Assembly (NCBI GenBank): GCA_019749945.1
Contig: JAIEPF010000013.1
Location: 1-44,777 of the forward strand
Source of the DNA: Burkholderiales bacterium
GTDB lineage: Bacteria > Pseudomonadota > Gammaproteobacteria > Burkholderiales > SG8-41
Length of the DNA: 44,777 nucleotides
Direction: 5' to 3'
Part shown: piece by piece, positions 33,316 through 41,860 of the stretch
Position numbering within the stretch: position 1 is the stretch's first letter
Layout of the letters: every line of letters starts with the position of its first letter
Position numbers and translations under genes: made by a program
Notes under the pieces: model-generated
What the model saw: the letters and a program-made list of their open reading frames with translations, nothing else
What the model was told of the DNA's origin: nothing
The model's database searches: none

Positions 33316-34449
33316 TCAGGTTTTGGCGCGTGCCTTGGCTTTGATTTCGATACCGGCCCACTTGGCGAGATCGCGGTGGATGCGGGTCACGCGTTCGGTC
33401 TGACCCTTGGCCGGGAAACGCTCGTAAAAACCCTCGCCCCTGAACTGGGCGCGTTGCGCCGCCCAAGGCGCAAGGCGGTCTTCCCAGCGCTTGATGCGGC
33501 CCTGCGCCGGCTCGGCGTCCGCGCGCGCAAGGTCGGCGCAGACCCGGATCATCGCCTTCAGCGCCACCGGTTTGGTGATCTGGTAATTGTCGTGCCCCCA
33601 GGCATCACCCCAGACCTTCTGCGCCGCCTTCAGGAAATCGCGGATGATTTCGTAAAAACGCTCGCTTTCGCGGTAGAGGTTGCTGGTGCGGCTGATCTTG
33701 CGCCAGTCGCTGCTGATCCAGCGGTGCAGTTCGTTGAACAGCTCCGCCTGCAGGATCCACTTGTCCTTCTGGCTGCGCCCGCCAAGGCGGTTGATGCGGT
33801 AACGCAGGGGGCTGTCGCCCTCGGTGTAGAGGTCTTCCACCATGCGCGCAGCAAAACGTTTGTCCGGGTCGGCCCAGGACACGCGCTCGTACAGATCAAC
33901 GAGATGGCTTTTGTTGATGCGCGTCGGTGTCGAGTTGATGATGACGAACATTTCCGCGGCAAAATCCTCGCTGCGACCGTCGAAAATCACGCAGGGCACG
34001 TTGATCGAAGCCGCCTCGGCCGGATGTTCCTGCAGATAGAATTTCAGCGCAGCCAGACGATGCTGGCCGTCGATGATCAGGTATTTGGACGTGGGCTCGC
34101 CGAGATTGCCGATGGCGTCCTGGCCCGGCAGGGCGCTGAAGCGCAGTTCGTCGGAAGTGAACAGCAGCACGGTGCCGGGGATCGGCGGCTGGCTGACCGC
34201 CATTTCGTAGAAGTTGCGCAGCTGGCGCACCTTGGATTTCGACATCTGGCGCTGGAACGCCTCATCGGTGCGTTCGACGCGCGAAATGAACTGGGCGATC
34301 TCGTCATGCTGGGGCAGATTCTGCGGTGCAATCTCCTCACCTTCACCATAAAAACGGCTGATGAATCGCACGCGCTCCAGCACTTCTTTTGCCGGATAAC
34401 TCGCAAAATAAAAAACGCTGTCTTTTTGTCTGATGCGCGTTGCCAGCAT
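33316..34449 (-). CDS. DGQHR-domain protein (DndB-like), lone copy
   Basis: 377 residues. The signature LIIDGQHRLAALKF is at residues 124-137, then FVIINSTPTRINKSHLVDLY. DGQHR proteins have a ParB/sulfiredoxin-like fold. DndB, the best-known member, regulates DNA phosphorothioation, and other members sit in defence islands. Here no dnd, dpt or restriction gene is near: neighbours are RidA and DUF1501. The C-terminal half is helical and basic (end KAKARAKT), compatible with nucleic-acid binding. ATG 34449 has GGGGA upstream. A regulatory, ATPase-like or stress role is possible; function unknown. Confidence 0.8.
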   Translation of the reverse strand: MLATRIRQKDSVFYFASYPAKEVLERVRFISRFYGEGEEIAPQNLPQHDEIAQFISRVERTDEAFQRQMSKSKVRQLRNFYEMAVSQPPIPGTVLLFTSDELRFSALPGQDAIGNLGEPTSKYLIIDGQHRLAALKFYLQEHPAEAASINVPCVIFDGRSEDFAAEMFVIINSTPTRINKSHLVDLYERVSWADPDKRFAARMVEDLYTEGDSPLRYRINRLGGRSQKDKWILQAELFNELHRWISSDWRKISRTSNLYRESERFYEIIRDFLKAAQKVWGDAWGHDNYQITKPVALKAMIRVCADLARADAEPAQGRIKRWEDRLAPWAAQRAQFRGEGFYERFPAKGQTERVTRIHRDLAKWAGIEIKAKARAKT

Positions 34450-34609
34450 GGTGCCTGGTCCCCTTTAATCTTGTTGTAAGTACTTGGCGCATCGCGGAAA
34501 TTCGGCTTTCCACAGGACGCCGGATGGGTTGCGGCTGTCATTCTAGCGTTCGCCCATGGGGAAAAGCGAGACTCGGCGGGCTCCGCAGCCGGAGATCAAA
34601 AATTTATTT

Positions 34610-34629
34610 AATTAAATCAAATACTTATA
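34610..34629. other. Recurrent 20-bp AT-rich motif, copy D
   Basis: The + strand reads AATTAAATCAAATACTTATA; its complement matches copy A at 19 of 20 positions. It sits in the most AT-rich spacer of the window, 47 bases past the DUF1501 stop and 160 bases upstream of the DGQHR gene. Confidence 0.55.
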
Positions 34630-34675
34630 ACAAAAATAATTGATCCCCGAAACACCGCATGCCGAGGTCATACCG

Positions 34676-35833
34676 CTATGTGCGAACGAATCCGACAGGC
34701 TGAAACCGGCCGCCCAGCGCCTGTTCAGCCGGCACCCCCCACCACCCAGCCAGCACCGTGGCATAGAGATCGCGAAAATCCACCGCATGCGCCAGATTGC
34801 CGTTGCGGTCGAGTCGTGCCAGATCCGGCGGCCGGCCGTACCAGCCGCCGCGCACCCGCCCGCCCATCGCAAAATGTGCAGCTGCAGTGCCGTGATCCGT
34901 GCCGCCGCTGCTGTTCTGCGCGGCGCGGCGACCAAATTCGGAATACGTCATCACCAGCGCGGAATCCCAGCGTTGCAACTCCAGCAGCGCCGCCTTCAAA
35001 GCGACGAGCCCGGCGGCCAGTTCCTGCAGCAAACGCGCGTGCGTGGCCAGCTGGCCGCGATGCGTATCAAAACCACCCAGGCTGATTTTCACCGCGGCAA
35101 CGCCGGGCTGCGCCGCGATCACCTGCGCCGCGGTGCGCACCGCGTTGCCGAACGCGCCGGCCGGAAACACCGTGCTGAAGGTATGCGCGCCGGACAAACC
35201 CGCCGCCGCCTGCGCCACTTCGCGCTCGACGTTCAGGATATGTGCCAGCGCACCGCTGCCAGCCGCAGCCGCGGTCGGTTGCGCCAATCGCGCCTGGCGC
35301 AGGAATTGTTCGGTGTTGGTGATGGCCACCGCGCGGGCGCCGCCGGCAAACGGGCCCATGGCGCCGCTGCCCACCACCACGCCGTCGGCGGCATAGTTCC
35401 GCGGCACAGGCGCCGCCTTGAACGACCGCGCCAGCCAGCCGTCCTGCAGATATTCGTTGCTGCGCGATGCGGTATCCCAGATTTCAATGGAACGGAAATG
35501 CGACAGGTTGGCCTCCGGGTAACCGACGCCCTGCACAATCGCCAGTTCCTTCGCCTGCCACAAGGCCAGCAAGGGCTGCAATGCCGGATGCAGGCCGGTG
35601 GCGGCATCCAGCGCCAGCACCTGCTCGCGCGCGATCGCCAGTTGCGGCCGCAATGCGTAATACGCCGGGTCGGCAAACGGAATCACCGTATTCAGTCCGT
35701 CGTTGCCGCCCTGCAGCTCGACCAGCACCAGCACATTGCCGTAACCGCCGGTCGCAGCACGCGCCGGCTGCGCGCCCCACAGCACTGACACCGTCGCAGC
35801 CCCTGTTGTGGCCAGAAATTCGCGCCTGTTCAT
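34676..35833 (-). CDS. DUF1501 protein with twin-arginine signal
   Basis: 385 residues. The N-terminus MNRREFLATTGAATVSVLWG is a Tat signal (RR at 3-4), so export in folded form is expected. The body is a DUF1501 domain (sulfatase-like fold): VLVLVELQGGNDGLNTVIPF with the GGND site, LAIVQGVGYPEANLSHFRSI, MTYSEFGRRAAQNSSGGTDH and GTAAAHFAMGGRVRGG. The Asp/His residues in these look like a metal site as in alkaline phosphatase-like enzymes. Function is not known. It follows the DUF1800 gene by 15 bases; the two families normally occur as a pair. Confidence 0.9.
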   Translation of the reverse strand: MNRREFLATTGAATVSVLWGAQPARAATGGYGNVLVLVELQGGNDGLNTVIPFADPAYYALRPQLAIAREQVLALDAATGLHPALQPLLALWQAKELAIVQGVGYPEANLSHFRSIEIWDTASRSNEYLQDGWLARSFKAAPVPRNYAADGVVVGSGAMGPFAGGARAVAITNTEQFLRQARLAQPTAAAAGSGALAHILNVEREVAQAAAGLSGAHTFSTVFPAGAFGNAVRTAAQVIAAQPGVAAVKISLGGFDTHRGQLATHARLLQELAAGLVALKAALLELQRWDSALVMTYSEFGRRAAQNSSGGTDHGTAAAHFAMGGRVRGGWYGRPPDLARLDRNGNLAHAVDFRDLYATVLAGWWGVPAEQALGGRFQPVGFVRT

Positions 35834-35848
35834 CCGCGGTCCTCCGCC

Positions 35849-37261
35849 TTATTTCAGCTGATAGGCGGCATCCTGCACCGCCATGCGCAACGCAACAACA
35901 TCCTGTCCGGTCACCGCCGTCACCGGCCGCGTTGCAAACACCAGGCGTTGCCAGTCCTCCCCCGGCCGGCCAGCGAACTGGCGAAACCAGGCAAGGTCAT
36001 CAAACTTCGGGTCGTCCGGACGATTGCCCGCCATGGCCACCGTCTGCATCGCAGCTTGCATGCCAGGCTCGCTGCCGCGAAACATGTTTTCGAGGAATTG
36101 CCGGCGCGACAACAGGGTTGTCGCATTGATCCAGGCCTCGCCGCCGGGCCAGCCCTTGACGTTTGGCGGTGCGAACAGATCCTGACCCAGGCGCGCAGCC
36201 GTCAGCGCATACGGCAGGGGATCGGCCACGGCCATGCGGAACTGGCGCAGCGTACCCACCACCAGATCCACCGGCGATTTGACCAGATTGCCGCGATGGC
36301 GCGGCGCGTAAAACGCATCCGCCGTCAGCAGCTCGCGCAGCGCCGTGCGGATGTCGTAACCGCTGTCCCTGAACACGCCGGCAATGCGCCGCACCTCGGC
36401 CGTGTCGGGCTGCATCGACACAAACTCCCGCCACAATTTGCCGACGATGAATTCGGCGGTTTCCGGACGCGCCAGCAGGATGCCGAGCACTGCCGCCCCG
36501 TCGTGCGCGCCACTGACACCCAGTACGGTTTTGATGCCGTCATCGTGCAGCGCACGGCGGAACATGAACTCGCCGGTATCGCGATCGATGCTCCAGCCGG
36601 TGAAGGCCCGCGCCGCCTCCTTGACATCCTGTTCGCTGTAACGGCCTTCGCCCAGCGTGAACAATTCCATCAGTTCACGCGCAAAATTTTCGTTGGGCTG
36701 GCCCTTGCGGCTGGCCGCGCCGTCGAGATAAATCAGCATCGCCGGATCGCGCGCCACGGCCTGCAGCAGTTCGCGGAAATTGCCCAGCGCATGACGGCGC
36801 AGGGTCATGTGCTGGCGGTACATCAGCAGCGGCATGCGCACCTTGCGCAGGCTGGATGTGAAATGGTTGTGCCAGAACAGCACCATTTTTTCGGTCAGCG
36901 GCGAAGTCGTGGTGAGCATTTCCGCCATCCACCACGCCTTCAGGTCGCGCCCCTGGCTGACCAGGCGGCGCTGGTAATCCTTGCGCTCGGCGTCGCTCAT
37001 CAATGCCGGACGCGGCGGCGGCTCGTAAGGCGCCTGCGTCCACTCCGGCGCGGACACCGCGGGCGCCCGGTCCGTCCAGCCGAGCAGGCGCGCCACCGCA
37101 GCCTCGCGCGTCAGCTGCGCGAATTCCGAGATTTCCGGGATATTGGCGGCAAACCCGGTGCGGTTCAGCAGGTGCCGTGCATCGTCAAAACCCAGCGGAC
37201 GCGCCAGCACCGGCGACACTGCCAGACCGCACAACACAACGGCGAGCGCGCGTCGCCACAT
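35849..37261 (-). CDS. DUF1800 protein, exported
   Basis: 470 residues. Signal peptide MWRRALAVVLCGLAVSPVLA, then DUF1800: GFDDARHLLNRTGFAANIPE at the start, MVLFWHNHFTSSLRKV, PNENFARELMELFTLGEGRY, AARAFTGWSI and PPNVKGWPGGEAWINATTLL. These are the standard conserved blocks; function is unknown. ATG 37261 is chosen as it opens the signal peptide; GTG or longer starts up to 37321 would overlap the EF-hand gene. Probably co-transcribed with DUF1501 downstream and the EF-hand gene upstream. Confidence 0.88.
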   Translation of the reverse strand: MWRRALAVVLCGLAVSPVLARPLGFDDARHLLNRTGFAANIPEISEFAQLTREAAVARLLGWTDRAPAVSAPEWTQAPYEPPPRPALMSDAERKDYQRRLVSQGRDLKAWWMAEMLTTTSPLTEKMVLFWHNHFTSSLRKVRMPLLMYRQHMTLRRHALGNFRELLQAVARDPAMLIYLDGAASRKGQPNENFARELMELFTLGEGRYSEQDVKEAARAFTGWSIDRDTGEFMFRRALHDDGIKTVLGVSGAHDGAAVLGILLARPETAEFIVGKLWREFVSMQPDTAEVRRIAGVFRDSGYDIRTALRELLTADAFYAPRHRGNLVKSPVDLVVGTLRQFRMAVADPLPYALTAARLGQDLFAPPNVKGWPGGEAWINATTLLSRRQFLENMFRGSEPGMQAAMQTVAMAGNRPDDPKFDDLAWFRQFAGRPGEDWQRLVFATRPVTAVTGQDVVALRMAVQDAAYQLK

Positions 37262-37295
37262 GCCGGATCGCGCTCCCGCCGTCACGGGCCGGCCC

Positions 37296-37793
37296 TCAGG
37301 ACTTGCCCGGGCCCTTTGCACCGTGGTGCGCCTTGCGTGCCGCGCTCATTTCCTCGCGCGACAGCTGGCCGTCCTTGTTGGCGTCAATCATGTCGAAACG
37401 GCGCGCCAGCCGCGGCATGCCTTTTTCGGCTTCGGCGCGCGACAGGCTGCCGTTGCCGTCGGCATCGGACTTCTTGAAATGTTCGGCAGCGCGCGCCTGG
37501 TGCTGCTGGCGGCACTTCTCCGGATCGGCTTTGCAGGCTTCGCGGCGCTGCTCCATCTTCGCCTTCATTTCCTTGCACTTCTCCGGATTCTGCGCGCACA
37601 TTTTCTCGCGCATGGCCATCCGCTCCCTGCGGCATTGCTCCGGACCGGCCTTGCACGTTTCGCCCATCGCGCCATGGCGGCCGTGGGGCGGCCTCGCGCC
37701 ATCACTGTTGATGGTCGCACCCGGCACGCCCTCGGCGGCAAACACCGGCAAAACCATCAGCATCGATGCAAACAGCAGCTTGTTGATCTTCAT
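37296..37793 (-). CDS. Secreted EF-hand protein with Cys-Pro repeats
   Basis: 165 residues. A signal peptide (about 1-19, ending VFA) precedes two parts. Residues about 45-100 carry three copies of a Cys-hairpin unit: CKAGPEQC, CAQNPEKC and CKADPEKC, each followed by a basic helix. Residues about 105-150 hold two EF-hand calcium loops, DADGNGSLSRAE and DANKDGQLSREE. It is likely periplasmic, with the Cys pairs oxidised. It is the upstream neighbour of the DUF1800/DUF1501 pair. Calcium binding is a fair inference; the role of the Cys units is unknown. Confidence 0.85.
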   Translation of the reverse strand: MKINKLLFASMLMVLPVFAAEGVPGATINSDGARPPHGRHGAMGETCKAGPEQCRRERMAMREKMCAQNPEKCKEMKAKMEQRREACKADPEKCRQQHQARAAEHFKKSDADGNGSLSRAEAEKGMPRLARRFDMIDANKDGQLSREEMSAARKAHHGAKGPGKS

Positions 37794-37819
37794 GACTGAT
37801 TCCTTTTAAATTTTTACGG

Positions 37820-38101
37820 TCAGCGATCGCGGCGGGGTTTGTAGATTTCCCGCCGCGCCTTGTCCAGATCGCGATGCAGCTCACGGCGCTCTTCGTCGGA
37901 GAGGCGCTGCGGGCGCTCCTGCCGCTGAAAACGCTCCGGCTGGCCGCCATCCCGCTGGCGCTGCGGACCGCGCTCGAAACGCTCCGGTTGACCCTGCGCC
38001 GCGTGCAGTTCGCGCCACGGCCCGGCTGCCGCCGGCCCCGTTTGCAGGGCCGCCGTCGCCAGAAACACCGACAACCAAAAAGCCGCCGGACGGAATTTCA
38101 T
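37820..38101 (-). CDS. Small Arg/Gln-rich secreted protein
   Basis: 93 residues. Signal peptide MKFRPAAFWLSVFLATAALQ followed by TGPAAAG. The mature part is very rich in Arg, Gln, Glu and Pro, with two near repeats (GQPERFERGPQRQRD and GQPERFQRQERPQR) and an end of charged helix (EERRELHRDLDKARREIYKP). No family is recognised. ATG 38101 is chosen for its signal peptide and upstream GGAG. It is 26 bases ahead of the EF-hand gene, whose product is also small, secreted and charged, so the two may act together. Confidence 0.6.
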   Translation of the reverse strand: MKFRPAAFWLSVFLATAALQTGPAAAGPWRELHAAQGQPERFERGPQRQRDGGQPERFQRQERPQRLSDEERRELHRDLDKARREIYKPRRDR

Positions 38102-38156
38102 GCGCCGCACTCCAATCAGATGATTCCCGCCAGTATGCCGGAGATCGCCTTCCAGA

Positions 38157-38178
38157 CCACGCCCCGGAGGGGGCGTGG
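38157..38178. repeat. GC hairpin in the divergent gap before ompR
   Basis: CCACGCCCC and GGGGCGTGG, nine bases each, around loop GGAG. It sits 56 bases upstream of the small secreted gene (-) and 196 bases before ompR (+). Operator, hairpin element or old terminator cannot be told apart. Confidence 0.5.
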
Positions 38179-38373
38179 CAACCATCATCGCCAAACCCTG
38201 TAACCAGACTGTTTCAGGCAATCATTATTGTGTAAGCAGTTGTTGCCGCCACAGGATCGGCCGTACCGCCATGACTCCATGCTACGCGGACACGCCGCCC
38301 GCAGCCCGGCCATTTTGTAAGAGATTGTTTCAAAGGCATGGCTTGCCGCACGCGAACTGGCTAGGATTGCGCC

Positions 38374-39108
38374 ATGACACAACCCGCTCAGACCAAAACC
38401 CGCATCCTGGTCGTCGATGATGACGCACGCTTGCGTGACCTGCTCAACCGTTACCTCAACGAGCAGGGCTACGCCGTGCGCGTGGTCTCCGATGCGACGG
38501 AAATGAACCGCCAGCTCGGTCGCGAACGCTACGACCTGATGATCCTCGACCTGATGCTGCCCGGCGAGGACGGCCTGTCGATCTGCCGGCGGCTGCGCGG
38601 CAGCGGCGAAATGATGCCGATCATCATGCTCACCGCCAAGGGCGACGATGTCGATCGCATTGTCGGCCTCGAAATCGGCGCCGACGATTACATGCCCAAA
38701 CCCTTCAATCCGCGCGAACTGGTGGCCCGCATCCAGGCTGTGCTGCGCAGGCAACCGCCGCCGGCGCCGCCGGGTGCGCCGGGCGCCGCGGCCCAGGTCG
38801 TCGAGTTCGGTGAATTCCGCTTCAACCTCGGCACCCGCACACTGACCCGCGCCGGCAGCGAAGTGGCGCTGACCACCGGTGAATTCGCGCTGCTCAAAGT
38901 GCTGGCCGAACATCCGCGCACGCCGATGTCGCGCGACAAGCTGATGGAAATGGCGCGCGGCCGCGAATTCGGCGCCTTCGACCGTTCGATCGACGTGCAG
39001 ATCTCGCGGCTGCGCAAGATCATCGAGCCCGATGCCGCCAAACCGGCGTTCATCCAGACCGTCTGGGGCTTTGGTTACGTATTCATCCCCGACGGCAAAG
39101 CGCAGTAA
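38374..39108 (+). CDS. ompR: Two-component response regulator OmpR
   Basis: 244 residues. A receiver domain with acceptor Asp59 (LMILDLMLPGEDGLSICRRL) and acidic ILVVDDD, then a winged-helix output domain (LTTGEFALLKVLAEHPRTPM, FDRSIDVQISRLRKIIEPD, WGFGYVF). The match to E. coli OmpR is strong through MLPGEDGLSICRRLR and VDRIVGLEIGADDY. It should regulate envelope genes on phosphorylation by the next gene. The gap to envZ (122 bases) holds a large hairpin built of heptamer repeats. Confidence 0.93.
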   Translation: MTQPAQTKTRILVVDDDARLRDLLNRYLNEQGYAVRVVSDATEMNRQLGRERYDLMILDLMLPGEDGLSICRRLRGSGEMMPIIMLTAKGDDVDRIVGLEIGADDYMPKPFNPRELVARIQAVLRRQPPPAPPGAPGAAAQVVEFGEFRFNLGTRTLTRAGSEVALTTGEFALLKVLAEHPRTPMSRDKLMEMARGREFGAFDRSIDVQISRLRKIIEPDAAKPAFIQTVWGFGYVFIPDGKAQ

Positions 39109-39112
39109 ATAC

Positions 39113-39216
39113 GTGATGGGTAATGAGTAATGGGTGATGGGAAAAACATGGCCGCTACACGCCTCAACCCATTACTCATTACCCATCACCCATTACCATT
39201 TACCAGTCGCCATTCA
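39113..39216. repeat. Heptamer-built hairpin between ompR and envZ
   Basis: Left: four units TGATGGG, TAATGAG, TAATGGG, TGATGGG (39114-39141). Right: CCCATTA, CTCATTA, CCCATCA, CCCATTA (39168-39195), then weaker units CCATTTA, CCAGTCG and CCATTCA to 39216. Bases 39113-39134 and 39168-39189 form a perfect 22-bp stem with a 33-base loop. Confidence 0.85.
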
Positions 39217-39230
39217 CTGGCCAAAACTCA

Positions 39231-40535
39231 ATGACCCTGTGGCCCCGCACCCTGCTGTGGCGCAGCGTGCTGCTGATCGCCGCGCTGCTGGTCGTCGCCC
39301 ATCTCGCCTGGCTGCAGATTTTCCGCGCCTCCGAAACCGAGCCGCGCGCACTGCAGGTCGCGCAGCAGATCGTCAGCGTGGTCAACCTCACGCGTGCGGC
39401 GCTGGTCACCGCTGAACCCGCGCGGCGTTTTGCACTGCTCGATGAACTGGCGCAGCGCGAAGGCATCCAGGTGTACGCCGGCGATCCGGCCGAGGCCGTG
39501 CCAGCGCTCCCTGACCGGCCTTTCCTGCGCATCATGGAAGCCCGCTTGCGGCAGGATCTGGGAGCACAAACCCGCCTCGCCCTCGAACGCGAAGGCGTTG
39601 CTGGCGTATGGGTCAGCTTCCGCATCGACAACGAGGAATTCTGGGTGTCGCTGCCGCGTTCGCGCATCGAACGCAACACACCGCTGCGCTGGATCGGCTG
39701 GGGCGCGCTGGTGCTGGCTCTGGCCGTGGTCGGTGCATTCCTGGTGGTCGCGCGCATCAACCGGCCGCTGCGCGAACTGACCCGCGCCGCTGAGCAGCTC
39801 GGGCGGGGCAGAACACCGCCGCGCATCAACGCAACCGGCCCGGTGGAAATCCGCACCCTGGCGCAGGCCTTCAACAACATGGCCGCCGACATCCAGCGCC
39901 AGGACGAGGAGCGCGCGCTGCTGCTCGCCGGCGTGTCGCACGACCTGCGCACGCCGCTGGCGCGCATCCGGCTGGCCCTGGAAATGCTCGATGACCGCGG
40001 TGCATCCGAACTCAAGGCGGGGGTCGCGCAGGACATCGGTGACATCGATGCCGCCATCGGCCAGTTCCTCGATTTCGCACGTCCGATCGATGCCGAGACG
40101 GTGATGACCGAGGCCGACCTCAATGCGCTGGTGCAGGCCGTGGTCGAACGTTACACGCCTCTCGGCAAAAATGTGCAGTTCACGCCGGCGCCGCTGCCGC
40201 GGCTTCCCTTGCGCGCACAGGCGCTGCAGCGGCTGCTCAGCAACCTGATCGACAATGCATTGCGCCACGGGGGTGACAGCGTGGACATCAAAACCGGGCA
40301 CGACGGAAAAACAGTTTATCTTGAAGTCATGGATCGCGGCCCCGGCATCCCGCCGGCCGACGCCGGCCGCATGCTGCAGCCCTTCACACGCATGGATCAT
40401 GCGCGCTCGACCAGCGGCACCGGCCTGGGTCTTGCCATCGTTGATCGCATCGCCCGTCTGCACGGCGGCGCCGTGAAACTGTTGCCGCGCGAAGGCGGCG
40501 GACTCAGGGCGCGGGTGGAGTTGCCGTCCGCGTAG
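39231..40535 (+). CDS. envZ: Sensor histidine kinase EnvZ
   Basis: 434 residues. Two membrane helices (about 8-28 and 153-175) enclose a periplasmic sensor of ~125 residues. A HAMP domain (INRPLRELTRAAEQLGRGRT) leads to the H-box with phosphorylated His237 (LLLAGVSHDLRTPLARIRLA), then the ATPase part with N box (LLSNLIDNALRHGG), G1 (EVMDRGPGIP) and G2 (STSGTGLGLAIVDRI). Order and length fit EnvZ. Inner-membrane kinase/phosphatase for OmpR. ATG 39231 has no obvious ribosome site: the hairpin region precedes it. Confidence 0.92.
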   Translation: MTLWPRTLLWRSVLLIAALLVVAHLAWLQIFRASETEPRALQVAQQIVSVVNLTRAALVTAEPARRFALLDELAQREGIQVYAGDPAEAVPALPDRPFLRIMEARLRQDLGAQTRLALEREGVAGVWVSFRIDNEEFWVSLPRSRIERNTPLRWIGWGALVLALAVVGAFLVVARINRPLRELTRAAEQLGRGRTPPRINATGPVEIRTLAQAFNNMAADIQRQDEERALLLAGVSHDLRTPLARIRLALEMLDDRGASELKAGVAQDIGDIDAAIGQFLDFARPIDAETVMTEADLNALVQAVVERYTPLGKNVQFTPAPLPRLPLRAQALQRLLSNLIDNALRHGGDSVDIKTGHDGKTVYLEVMDRGPGIPPADAGRMLQPFTRMDHARSTSGTGLGLAIVDRIARLHGGAVKLLPREGGGLRARVELPSA

Positions 40536-40598
40536 TTATTGATTTTTTCCAAAAACATGACAGCCCATGACAACATTGCCAGAGGCCTGTTTTTGTCA

Positions 40599-41084
40599 TT
40601 ATTTTGCAAGCCTCAATAACGCCACCGCCTCGGCAACAATGCCTTCGCCGCGCCCGACCAGCCCCAGTTTTTCCGCGGTCTTGGCCTTGACGTTGACGCT
40701 GTCCACCGCGACACCCAGATCAGCGGCAATGTTGGCGCGCATCGCGGCGATGTGCGGCGCCATTTTCGGCGCCTGCGCGATGATGGTCGAATCGACATTG
40801 GCCACCGCATAGTGATGATCGGCCAGCAAGCGCGCCACTGCGCGCAGCAGCTCGCGGCTGTCGATGCCTTTGTAACGCGGATCGGTATCGGGAAAATGTC
40901 TGCCGATGTCGCCCAGCCCGGCCGCGCCGATCAGCGCATCGCAGACCGCGTGCAGCAGCACATCGGCGTCGGAATGTCCGGCAAGGCCGCGCTCAAAGGG
41001 AATGGTCACGCCGCCGATGATCAGCCTGCGCCCGGCCACCAGTGCGTGCACGTCAAAACCCTGCCCGATACGCATATTGTTCAT
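40599..41084 (-). CDS. ispF: 2-C-methyl-D-erythritol 2,4-cyclodiphosphate synthase
   Basis: 161 residues, MEP isoprenoid pathway. The zinc-binding residues are Asp11, His13 (GQGFDVHAL) and His45 ([16 protein letters not shown]). [20 protein letters not shown] and the end [20 protein letters not shown] are typical. It overlaps ispD by four bases (ATGA), the usual coupling. The gap to envZ's stop (convergent) is 63 bases, with no strong terminator. Confidence 0.96.
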   Translation of the reverse strand: MNNMRIGQGFDVHALVAGRRLIIGGVTIPFERGLAGHSDADVLLHAVCDALIGAAGLGDIGRHFPDTDPRYKGIDSRELLRAVARLLADHHYAVANVDSTIIAQAPKMAPHIAAMRANIAADLGVAVDSVNVKAKTAEKLGLVGRGEGIVAEAVALLRLAK

Positions 41085-41773
41085 CCACGCTCTTTCAGTA
41101 TCAGTTCCGCCAGCGCGAGATCCTCGGGATAAGTGACCTTGAAGTTGCTCGCACTGCCATTCACCAGCTTCGGTTTGGCACCGGTCAGCTCGACGGCGCT
41201 GGATTCATCGGTCACCGCCGCGATGTCGGCGCGGCGCAAAGCCTCGATCAGCACCCGGTAACGGAACATCTGCGGCGTCTGCGCGCGCCACAGATGTTCA
41301 CGCGCCTCGGTCTGCAGCACTTCGCCGTCCGCATTCGCGCGTTTCAGCGTATCCGCCACCGGCACCGCCAGCAAACCGCCGGTCTCGCTGTCGCCAATCT
41401 CCGCAATCAGGCGGTCGATGTCCGCCGCCTGCAGACAGGGCCGCGCCGCATCATGCACCAGCACCCAGTCCGCAGCATCAATCGCATCATTCGCCGCGAG
41501 CAGGCCGTTGAACACGCTGGCGGCACGGGTCTCGCCGCCGCAATACAGGGCGCTCAGTTTGCTGCCACAGGCACGCCAGTCGTGTTCAGCAAAGCGCCGG
41601 TCGTCCGGTGACAGCACAATGAACACCTGTTCGATCAGCGCATGGGCACACAACACATGCGCGGCATGCTGCAGCAGGGGCTTGCCGGCCAGCGGCGCGT
41701 ACTGCTTGGGCGTTTCGGTCCGCATGCGAGAACCACTGCCGGCAGCGGGTATCAGTGCAACATAACGCGGCAT
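41081..41773 (-). CDS. ispD: 2-C-methyl-D-erythritol 4-phosphate cytidylyltransferase
   Basis: 230 residues. It makes CDP-ME in the MEP pathway. The nucleotide motif [17 protein letters not shown] is at residues 9-25, followed by [10 protein letters not shown] and the late [20 protein letters not shown] with [21 protein letters not shown] 41773 is preferred over the in-frame TTG 41779. It is divergent from the AMMECR1-type gene, with 87 bases between. Confidence 0.95.
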   Translation of the reverse strand: MPRYVALIPAAGSGSRMRTETPKQYAPLAGKPLLQHAAHVLCAHALIEQVFIVLSPDDRRFAEHDWRACGSKLSALYCGGETRAASVFNGLLAANDAIDAADWVLVHDAARPCLQAADIDRLIAEIGDSETGGLLAVPVADTLKRANADGEVLQTEAREHLWRAQTPQMFRYRVLIEALRRADIAAVTDESSAVELTGAKPKLVNGSASNFKVTYPEDLALAELILKERG

Positions 41774-41860
41774 CTTCAAGGCCTGGTTGTCGTAAAATCA
41801 GACAGGCGGATTGTAACAGTCACGCAAAAAACCCTGAGCCGCCGGGAGAACATCTGCCTC

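Noticed and set aside
33316..34449. DNA phosphorothioation (dnd) system
   Set aside because: Only the DGQHR protein is present; dndA, C, D, E and the restriction genes are not in the window.
39113..39216. Ordinary rho-independent terminator after ompR
   Set aside because: The loop is 33 bases, the stem is built from tandem heptamers, and no T-run follows.
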